Assembly (NCBI RefSeq): GCF_963662255.1
Contig: NC_085073.1
Span: 5,945,598 to 6,009,597 of the forward strand
DNA: 64,000 nucleotides
Direction of reading: 5' to 3'
Origin: Cinclus cinclus
Taxonomy: Eukaryota > Chordata > Aves > Passeriformes > Cinclidae
This document shows, piece by piece, positions 55,799 through 64,000 of this stretch. Numbering within the stretch: position 1 is the stretch's first letter; each line of letters begins with the position of its first letter. A program made the translations under genes and the position numbers. The notes beneath the pieces are model-generated. The model saw only the letters and a program-made list of their open reading frames with translations, was not told the origin of the DNA and ran no database searches.

Positions 55799-58700
55799 CT
55801 ACAACTTATCGCCGGGAAGAACCTGCGGAGAGGAGCAGAGCCCCGCGTCGCCCCGGGGTCGGCGTCACCCCCCAGCATCCCTGGGGTGGGGGGTCACCCC
55901 TCGTCCCCCCCCCCGTCCCCACCCAGCCGGGGAGAAGAAGTGCGAAAGGCTCCTTACCTACCTGGTTGCGTGTTTTGTGCGATTTCTGCAGCCACACGCG
56001 CCACTGGTCGTAGAGTTTGATGCCGAGGTTGGAGCAGCCGTAGGCGTGTTTCTTCACCCACCCAAAAAACTGCTTCAGCTCCCGCCGCAGCGTCGTGTTC
56101 TGCTCCCCGCCTTTGGGGTCGCAGCCCCCCGCCACTCGCTCTGCGGGGACAAGGGGGGGGCAGTGTCACACTGGGGGCGACGCACCTCAACCCCCGCCCC
56201 CAGTCGCCGCCGTGGCGTGAATAAGGAGGGCCGAGAGGAACACGAGCAGGTCTTGGCTCCCAGCTGGGAAAGCCGAGCTCCGAATTGGCTCCTTTGCAAG
56301 AAATCCAGGTGCCGGGCATGGAGCGGGGAAGGGTCCCCCGCACATCCCCCGGTGCGCGGGGAGGGGAGCGCGGCACCGGCGGCACTCACCGCTGCGTGGG
56401 GTGGAGGCGGCCGTGGGGTTGCTCCAGTCGCTCCAGATCCCGGCTTTCTTGGAGCCGTAGATGCTGAAGGGGTTACAGCGCACCTGGACGAAGTAGACGG
56501 TGCCGGGGCGCAGGCCGGCCAGGCGACAGGAGGTCTGGTTGCCCACGTCATCCACAACCTGCAGAGGGAGGGGAAGGAAGCGCCCTGGACCCTCGGCCAT
56601 CCCGTCCTGTCCCCCGGCACCGGCAGCGCCCACCCACCTTCCACTCGGAGCTGTCCTCTACCCGGTATTGGATCTGGTACTTGGCTTGGAAGAGGAAATC
56701 CTTGAGGGCCGGCGGGGAGCTCCAGCGCACGCTCAGCTGGTCCTCCAGGTCGCCCACCCTGCTGACGTGCACGTCCGACGGCGGGTCCGTGGTGACTGCG
56801 GGGACAGGGCAGGGCTGGCGGGGACAGCGGGGCCGCGCCGCGGGGCCGCGAGGGTTAAGGAGCCGCGGATGTAAAAGCGACTCGGAGCAAACAGCCTAAT
56901 TCGATTAGGAGCAATTCTGCTCACATATCACCCATTTCCTGCTGTGCCCACCCCACCCCACCCCACCCCACCCCAGCCCACCCCACCCCGGCCCAGCCCG
57001 GCCCCGCGAGGTCACCGGCACGGAGGTGACACCGCGGCCGTGGCGCGGCTCACCCACGTCGAGGATGTCCAGCATGACCACGTCGGACACGGCCACCCCC
57101 AGGCGGTTGGATGCTTCCACCCAGATCTCGTAGGGCGTGAAGAGGGCCAGGTCCTTGGGGATGTGGCAGGAGTAGGTTCCGGCCGTGTGGTATTCCTGGC
57201 AGGTGTTGTCCTGGCCGTACCACCTGCGGGCAGGTGATGGATGAGGTACCAGCACCTCTCCCCTATCCCCGAGATGCTCCCATGGGTGGTTTTTTGGCCG
57301 TTCCACACCGCCAGAATTGTGGGATCGGCCTCGTGGTTCAACCAGGCCCACAGCAGCTTCTCCTCACCCTCAAAACTCCATGAGGAAACTCATCACAGCA
57401 GCACCACCTCCAAGCAGGGTCCAGCCAGGAAACATTGAGCTGCCTGTTCCCTGTTTCCCATTAAATCCCAGTCCAAGGTTTCTAACAATAATGGGGATGA
57501 AGGCTAGCACCCACCTGCGCTTGTACTTGAGGGTGTAGTTGGTGTGCAGGAAGGTCTCCCCTTCTGTCCCTGGCGCCCACTTGCAGGTCAGGTCCTTCAT
57601 GTTTTTGGACCAGCAAGTGATGTTGACTGGTTTTTCTGGCGGTACTGGGAGAGACAAAAACCCAAAAAGAGGTTCCAGAGCTGGTTTTTTTCCGGCCACG
57701 GAGACACAAACCCCAAATCCAAGCTGCGTTCCCAGCTGAGCCTCTGTATTCCCAGGAATGCGTAGCGACCCAAAAAACAAACCCAAGCTGCATTCCCCGT
57801 TCCGATTGTGTATTCCTGGGATGTAGCATCGTCCTTAAAATAGCCCGAGATAAAATCTTACGATTATTGGTTCGGACAAGCACGTTTTAACCGAGGCTTT
57901 GCCGAAACAGCCTCTCAGCAGCGCGTGGGTTGTGGTTCCACCAGAGCAGCTCCTGGCACATTTTTGGTGAGAACCAGGGCGCTGATCCCTCCGTGGGGAT
58001 CCCTGGCTTCTCTCCCATGGGGGAGGCACATCCCAGTGCTGGCCAGACCCCGGTACAGACTGGCTGGACCCTGGCATGGAATGGTCAGACCCTGTACAGA
58101 GCAGCCAGACCCCGGCACTGGTTGGACCCTGGCACAGAATGACCAGACCCCAGCACAGAGAGGTCAGACCCCAGCACAGAGTGACCAGACCCCAGTATGG
58201 AATGACGAGACCCCAGTATGGGGTGACCAGACCCCAGTACAGAGTGACCAGACCCCAGTATGGAATGATGAGACCCCAGTATGGGGTGACCAGACTCCAG
58301 TACGGAGTGACCAGACCCCGGCACAGAGTGACCAGACCCTGGCACAGAGTGACCAGATCCCAGCATGGAGTGACCAGACCTCAGTATGGAGTGACCAGAT
58401 CCCAGGACAGTAACCAGACCCCAGCACAGAGTGACCAGACCCCAGTATGGAGTGACCAGATCCCAGTATGGAGTAACCAGACGCCAGTATGGAGTAACCA
58501 GACCCCAGGACAGTGACCAGACCCCAGCACAGAGTGACCAGACCCCAGTATGGAGTAACCAGACGCCAGTATGGAGTAACCAGACCCCAGCACAGTGACC
58601 AGACCCCAGCACAGAGTGACCAGACCCCAGTATGGAGTAACCAGACGCCAGTATGGAGTGACCAGACCCCAGCACAGAGTGACCAGACCCCAGCACAGAG

Positions 58701-61700
58701 TGACCAGACCCCGGCACGAGCGGCGGCACCCACGTACATCCAACATAAAGGCAGGAGCCGGCCAGGATGCCACCATCTCTGCTGTGACACACCAGGTTGT
58801 CCCCCGACTGCTGCCTGGAGCCGTTGAGGCGAGCGAGGGCCACGCTGAGCGTGGAGGGGCCCAGGGTGGCGTAGGAGGCGGCCGGGAGGCGCCGCCCGTT
58901 CAGAGTCCAGTACAGGTCCTCGGCTTTCAGCGGAAAGTCCGGGCTGACCGTGCACGTGGCCACCAGCGAGGAGCCGATCAGCAGGGTGGGGTCTTGGGGG
59001 GAAATCACGGCGGGGTCTGCAGCCGGAGAGACAGAGAGCGGGAGGGGGAAAAAATCAATTATGTACAGCTTAGAGCTGTTTAAATATGTCTTATGTCTCT
59101 TTAAATATGTTTTATATCTGTTTTACGTTGATTCAAACGTCTTTAAGTCTCTTCTGTATTCATTTAAACACGTTTTATGTCTATTTAAATACGCCGTTTT
59201 GCTATTTTACATCGATTTAAATTGCCACGTCTATATCAATTTAAATAATCATATGTGTTTAATATTAATTTAAACACATTGTTTAGCTATTTTACATCGA
59301 TTTAAATCATCACAAGCCTATACTGATTTAAATCACATATCTATTCTATATAGATTTGAATCATCACATATCTATTTTACATCAATTTAAACACACTGGT
59401 TTTTATTTTACATCAATTTAAACACACTGGTTTCTATTTTACATTGGTTTAAATGCGTTTCATATCTATTCTTTACTTCTACACAGCTTACATCCATTTT
59501 ATACCTAAAGACATTTTATATATTTCATATCTATTTAAATATTTTCATATCTATTATATATCTCAATACACACCTATTTTATCTATTTAAAGATACTTTA
59601 TACCTACTTTTATATCTACAAGCATTTTATATCTAAACACTTTTAATATCTCTTTTTATACCTACATCTATTTTAGAACTTTAAAACTACTTTTTATATC
59701 TACTTTCTATCTTTTTTTTTTCTTTTTTTTTTTTTTTTTTCCCCTCCCCAGGGCTGGGGCGGGGCTGGGTCGAGGCTTCGGAAGTTTTTCCGCGACAAAA
59801 AACATTTCAAAGAGGAAAATTCGAGGGGATTTCTCCACTTCCCTCCTTTTCCAGGGTCCGGCATTTCCCCTTGGATCGCCTCGCCCAGGGGTGGGGAGCT
59901 GTTCCCCACCATGTGCTCCCAAATCTTCCAAATCCCACCGCTCGCCCCTCGACATCCCGAGGGTGCTGCCGGCTGGGAGAGCCCCTCCGGGAGGGGAAAT
60001 TCCCATCCCGGGAATTATCCCGGGACCCTTCGACCACGAGGTTTCCCCAAGCGCGGCTGCCCCGGCCCCGCTCCGGGGTGTTCCGTGTCCGTCAAGCCCT
60101 TATCGGCTCCATCCGCACGCGCCGGGCTAATATCCCAAATTACCTCCCGGAAAGTGCCGCGACCTCCCCGCCCCTCCGACCTCCCGGCCCCGATCGGCTT
60201 TCAGCGCCCGCCCGGCATTCCCAAAATCCCCGTCAAGCCGGGGAGATCCTAATTAGGGGTCCCCGCTTCCCGCTCCTCCTCCCACCCTCCGCAATTATTG
60301 CTCCGAAATCCTCGTTACGTCTTGGGGGGGGATTTAATTAGGAATTGCCGCCGTGCTTGGGGGATGATGGTGGGGGGGGGGGGGGGTGTGTGAAGATAAT
60401 CCAGTGGGGAAAATCAACCTGGGATACCCCAAATATCCATGGGTCCGTGCCGGGCACCCCCGGAGTAGCCATGGGCTGGTACCAGGTACCCCAAACATCC
60501 AGGGGATGGTGCTGGCTACTCCGGGATCCCCCGAGCATCCGTGGATGGTGATGGATCCATCCCAGCCCTCAGAACAAACCCTTCCCAAGGCCAGCAAGGC
60601 CTCTGGAATTCTCATCCCCCCTCTCTGCCAAGGAGCCCACCCCGCTCCGACCCCGCCACGAGCCGAGCCCGGAGCTGCAGCGGCTCTGCCGATAACAGAG
60701 CCAGCGCTCCGAGCCCTGATTCTCCTCAATCTTAATCTAAACAGCTCCAGAAACTCACACGAGCGCCATAAAACAGACACGTTTCCCATCCTCCGAGCAG
60801 GACCCTCTGGAGGGGCCAATTTTTTCTCTCTATTTTTTTTTCCCCTGGATTTTTTTTTTTTAACCCTCCCCCAAGCAGGACACTCTGGAGGGGCCAATTA
60901 TATACATATATATATATATATTATACTTTTTTTCCCCCCCTGGAATTATTTCCCCCCCACTCAGCGCGGCCGCAGCGCTGAACATGTGTTTTAAAAGGGA
61001 AAAGTGTGAAGTTTTCCGAACGGAGAGGAAAAGGGCCGGAGAGACGCAGGCAGGCTGTGGAATGTGCAAGTTGCAATGAAAATACCTGCTCGGGGGTTTT
61101 ATGGCTTCTCTATTGCGAAAAAAAAAAATGCTGATCAGGTGCTAAGTAATGCTATAAAGTAAAACCACATTTCCAAGGTGTCGGGAACGTTTATGCTTTT
61201 CTTCCGAAGGGCCGGATTTCATTTTAGTTTTATACCGGAGTTTTAAGGGGTTGGGAAAGAAAAGGGGGGAAGAAAAAAAAAAAAGCTCCGATAAGTGTCA
61301 GAGATCACACAGTTAAAAAAAGATTTATTGAGCTGTGCAGGGGGTTAAAGGAAAATAGAAATAATTGCCCTGAAGAACAAAAGGGAATTTGGGAAGCTCT
61401 GAATTCCACAGGAAAAATAAAATTAAATATATACGTGTAGTTAGACCTCTTCTAAAACTCGAGCAGTGAGGTTTGCGGGCAGACACGGTACCCAAAAAAA
61501 TGCTTTATCCCTCTTTTCTGCTCTGCTCTCCAGAGTCTTTTTTTCCCTTTTCTCATCCCCGACTGGCATTTCTCGTGCCCATCCCTGGGCTCGAGGAGGG
61601 ATTTATAAAAAGCCCAGGCATTCCAGCGCGGCCGAGCTGCATCGAGGGGAAACTTTCGCTCTCTAAAAGGAGATTTGGCTTCGCCTTCTCCAGCGCCGCA

Positions 61701-63496
61701 CGTCGAGGGGCCGCGGGGCCAGCGCTGCCCCGGACCCCCGTGGGGTGGGGGGAAATGGGGGTCCGGGGGTGACCCGGCTAATTGGGAGGAGAAAAGGGAG
61801 GGATCAGTCCCACCAAGGGTCGGGCTGTGGCCTCGTGTTGTTCCCAGCGGGATCAACCCCTCCAGGCACCGGGGTGGGCACCGGGGTGGGCACCGAGAGC
61901 CACCGGGACTGGCCGCTCTCGCTGACGGCCCCTAAGGGATTTTTGGAGCGTTCCTTCTCCCCACCCTATTCTTCCAGCAATTCCTGCCCCAATTAACGCC
62001 CTGAGGACGCCCCCCCGTTCAGGACGGGTTTGGCTCAGGGGTCCGTGTCGGTGGCCGGGACCCCGCGGTGTGACCGGGGAGGGGCCGCGGGAGCTGCCGG
62101 GCGAGCGGTGCCGTTTGTGGCGGGTCCCGTTCGCGCGTCGGAGCGGAGAACATCCATCGCCTTGAGAAATTCCCATCATAGGGAGGAAGCCAAACTTCCT
62201 GCTGCGGGGAGCGGGATCTCACCCTCCTCTGGCTCGGGCCGCAGGGGGGGGCAGCGGGGCGGCGGCCGGGACGGGTTTAGGGCTCTGTGGGGAAGGGGGG
62301 ACCCCCTCCTCCCTGTGTCCCCCTCCCATGGCCGGGGGGACGCCGATCCCCGCGGGGCTGAGGCCGCTCCGAGGCTCAGCCCACAGGTGGCACCTCCCGG
62401 ACCTGCCACCATCCGGCGGGGACCCCAAATTGGGCATCGCTGCGGGGTCCCCCAGGGGGATTTTTTTGGGGGAGGGTGGTTCGTTGTTCTCTGTGGGGCA
62501 GGGAGGGAGATCCCTATTGTTCTGGGTGGGAAAAGGGGATTCATTGTTCTCTGGGATGGGGGGGCGGTTCTCCGGGGGGAAGGGGGGACTCCTTGTTCTC
62601 GGCACGGGAAGGGGGGGGGTCTCAGAGGCATCGGGGAGGGGCAGAGGGGGGCGATGGCTCCCGGGGGTGCGAGGGGGTCGCGTGGGGAAGGGGTTCGCTA
62701 TTGTTCTCCGGGCGGAGGCCGGGGGTTTCCATTGTCCTGGGTGGGGAATGGAGCCGCATTGTCCTGCGGGAGGGGGGGCTGGACGGCGGGGAGGGGGGAC
62801 AAGGGGGGATCGGCCCTTCTCGGGGTCCTCCTTCTCCGTGGGGAGAGGGAGCACTCGCTGCTCCGGGGCTGGGGGGGCTCTCCTCGCTACTCTCGGGGAT
62901 GGGGGGCAGCACAAAAAAGGTTCCTCTATTGTTCTCTGCGGGGAAGGGGCGGGGGGGTCCCGGCTGGGCTGCGGGGACGGGGATGGGGGGGGTCCCAGTT
63001 GCCTGTCGGGGGACGATAGGGGGGTCCCGTCCCGACTGCTCTCCGAGGGGGGGGTCCCCCCTTCCCCATCCGCAGCAGGCGAAGCGCAGCCCCGAGGTGC
63101 GCCCGGCGGTTCCTCCACCGCTCCCGGGACCGCTCCGCATCCCGGGGCCGGGGGGGGACGCGACACACGGAGAGGAACGGGACAGCCCCGGAGGGCTCCG
63201 CATCCCGGCACCCTTGGGGGGGGGGGGGGGGGGGGGGGGCGGGCACGGGGCACACGGAAAGGAGCGGGGGAGCCCCGGGGGACTCCGCGTGCCGGAGCCG
63301 GAGCCGGACCGGAGAGCCCCGGTGGGCTCCGCTCAGCGCCCGCGTGGCCCCGACGGGACCCCCGCCCGCCCCGCGCCCACCTTGCGGGATCCGCCCGGTG
63401 CTGCCGGTACTCACAGGAGAGCGGATCGGCGCGGGGCAGGCGCGGGCAGAGCAGGAGCAGCAGCGGGAGCATCGGGAGCAGCGGCGGCGGCGGCAT
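55799..63496 (-). CDS. CRLF1: CRLF1, cytokine receptor-like factor 1
   Basis: Eight coding exons: 63496-63415, 59016-58738, 57644-57515, 57223-57054, 56795-56638, 56558-56390, 56140-55962 and 55822-55799, joining in frame to 396 residues. CRLF1 is a secreted soluble receptor that complexes with CLCF1 and signals through the CNTF receptor. The layout is a signal peptide ([18 protein letters not shown]), an Ig-like domain ([12 protein letters not shown] to AGSCLYVG), two fibronectin III domains with the conserved Cys pairs of the first ([22 protein letters not shown]), the WSDWS box near the end of the second, and a basic tail ([20 protein letters not shown]). Potential N-glycosylation sites include NGS, NIT, NYT, NQT and NTT. 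The ATG at 63496 is chosen because it starts the hydrophobic leader; the upstream open frame is CpG-island sequence. The proposed C-terminus VLPGDKL depends on donor choice at exon 7. Confidence 0.96.
56947..57000. repeat. CCCCA pentanucleotide microsatellite in CRLF1 intron 4
   Basis: Tandem CCCCA units with a few CCCGG/CCCAG variants. On the transcribed strand it reads TGGGG repeats. Confidence 0.85.
58039..58720. repeat. 21-bp minisatellite in CRLF1 intron 2
   Basis: About 32 tandem units of roughly 21 bp, consensus TGACCAGACCCCAGCACAG plus two bases. Two unit types differ in the last seven bases, CACAGAG versus TATGGAG, and alternate in patches. A few units are shortened (for example near 58408 and 58515). 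The array is cleaner in the middle and right part and more diverged at the left. It stops about 18 bp inside the intron from the exon 2 donor at 58737. Confidence 0.92.
59060..59715. repeat. AT-rich degenerate tandem array in CRLF1 intron 1
   Basis: Recurring CTATTTTACATCAATTTAAA-type units of roughly 30-35 bp, with cleaner neighbours at 59360-59460 (ATTTTACATCAATTTAAACA repeated) and a looser ATATCTATTTT pattern to about 59710. It ends in a poly-T tract at 59711-59740. Its composition contrasts sharply with the GC-rich flanks. Confidence 0.8.
59741..63414 (-). other. CRLF1 intron 1, unique part
   Basis: GC-rich intron with a 15-G run at 60372-60386, a short TA repeat near 60903-60922, a moderately AT-rich unique stretch at about 61060-61450, and a strongly CpG- and G-rich stretch from about 62050. 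Long open frames here come from base composition. No second gene was identified. Confidence 0.6.
63216..63239. repeat. 24-base G homopolymer beside CRLF1 exon 1
   Basis: Uninterrupted G run on the plus strand, about 175 bp inside intron 1. It is a G-quadruplex candidate and a likely site of length error. Confidence 0.9.
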
Positions 63497-63960
63497 GGCC
63501 TGCTCCGGTGCCCGTCGGTGCCCGGGGCGGCGGAGCGCACCGGCACGTCCGGGGAAGTCCCGAGCAAGTCTGAGCAACCCCCGGTTACCAAAGCCCCAAC
63601 TGCCGCCCTGGCCCCGCCCCGGGACCGCCCCCGGGGGGGTAGAAAGCCACCGGCCCCGCCACCCCCCCCGTCCCCCCGTCTCTCTCCGGTACCGGCCCCG
63701 GGATCGGCCCCGCCCGGTGCCCGCTGCCGCCGCGGGATGCTGGCCCCCCCCAGCCCTCCCCGGGGCCGGTGTCCCGCTCCCCCCGACCCCCCCGCTAGGT
63801 GAGTAAGAGCCGCCCCGGGGCCGCCGGCCCACGGGTGAGTCACGCGCGGACCCTCCCGCGCCCCCGGGGCCGCTCTCGCCGCTGAACGGCCCCCCCCCCC
63901 CCTACCCCACCCTCCCCCCCGCCGCGGCTTCCCCACGCTCCGAGCGCCCTTAAGATCCAA
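63497..63960 (-). promoter_or_regulatory. CRLF1: CRLF1 promoter / CpG island
   Basis: CpG-rich sequence upstream of the signal-peptide ATG. An AP-1 consensus TGAGTCA lies at 63836-63842. No TATA box was recognised. The sequence turns AT-rich at about 63955. Confidence 0.55.
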
Positions 63961-64000
63961 AGCCCTGTTATTACTTAATTTTGGGTTGAAAACAGGAATA

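Noticed and set aside
58039..58720. Regular repeats resembling a CRISPR array
   Set aside because: Units are head-to-tail without unique spacers, in an intron of a vertebrate gene.
58085..59008. 307-residue open frame on the minus strand made largely of [16 protein letters not shown] repeats
   Set aside because: The repeat part is the intronic 21-bp minisatellite, whose period is a multiple of three and keeps frames open. Only the upstream end (59016-58738) is coding, as CRLF1 exon 2.
62219..63832. 537-residue minus-strand frame and the 492-residue plus-strand frame at 62328-63806
   Set aside because: Both are CpG- and G-rich composition artefacts. The only coding part is the 27-codon signal-peptide exon of CRLF1 (63496-63415).

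Overview
The window is nuclear DNA of a bird, most likely a songbird. Short remnants of CR1 LINEs, the dominant avian retroposon, recur throughout (for example at 1, 4012, 6565, 37833 and 48784). Introns in the right half are compact, promoters are extremely GC-rich, and the vertebrate genes are clearly spliced. The gene order ELL - FKBP8 - KXD1 - UBA52 - REX1BD - CRLF1 matches human 19p13.11, so the block is conserved; in chicken the counterpart is chromosome 28 (from general knowledge, not checked).

Layout. Positions 1-41070 hold the 5' part of ELL on the minus strand: coding exons 1-7, with the remaining exons beyond the left edge. Most of this is intron, including a 23.4-kb intron 1 with CR1 fragments, poly-A tracts and a probable solo retroviral LTR (about 19327-19826). 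FKBP8 follows on the minus strand (42482-46881, eight coding exons). It shares a head-to-head, CpG-rich promoter with KXD1 on the plus strand (47935-49562, four coding exons). UBA52 (51044-51699, plus) encodes a ubiquitin-eL40 fusion. REX1BD (52515-54606, plus) is converging with CRLF1 (55799-63496, minus, eight coding exons). The poly(A) signals of these last two genes are only about 215 bp apart.

The genes do not form one pathway. ELL is a Pol II elongation factor; FKBP8 is a mitochondrial-outer-membrane immunophilin and mitophagy receptor; KXD1 is a BORC lysosome-positioning subunit; UBA52 supplies ubiquitin and a ribosomal protein; REX1BD is poorly characterised; CRLF1 is a secreted partner of the cytokine CLCF1. 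The first five have housekeeping-type CpG promoters.

The most unusual content is in tandem repeats and in UBA52. Two related minisatellite arrays lie in opposite orientation on either side of REX1BD exon 1. A 21-bp minisatellite starts about 20 bp inside the CRLF1 intron 2 donor. An AT-rich array sits in CRLF1 intron 1 within otherwise GC-rich DNA. An exact-period 100-bp tandem duplication lies in ELL intron 5. The ubiquitin moiety of UBA52 reads Asn20 and Ala57 where animal ubiquitin has Ser. No wholly new gene system was found. All exon boundaries were worked out by eye from reading frame, GT/AG sites and recalled family sequences.
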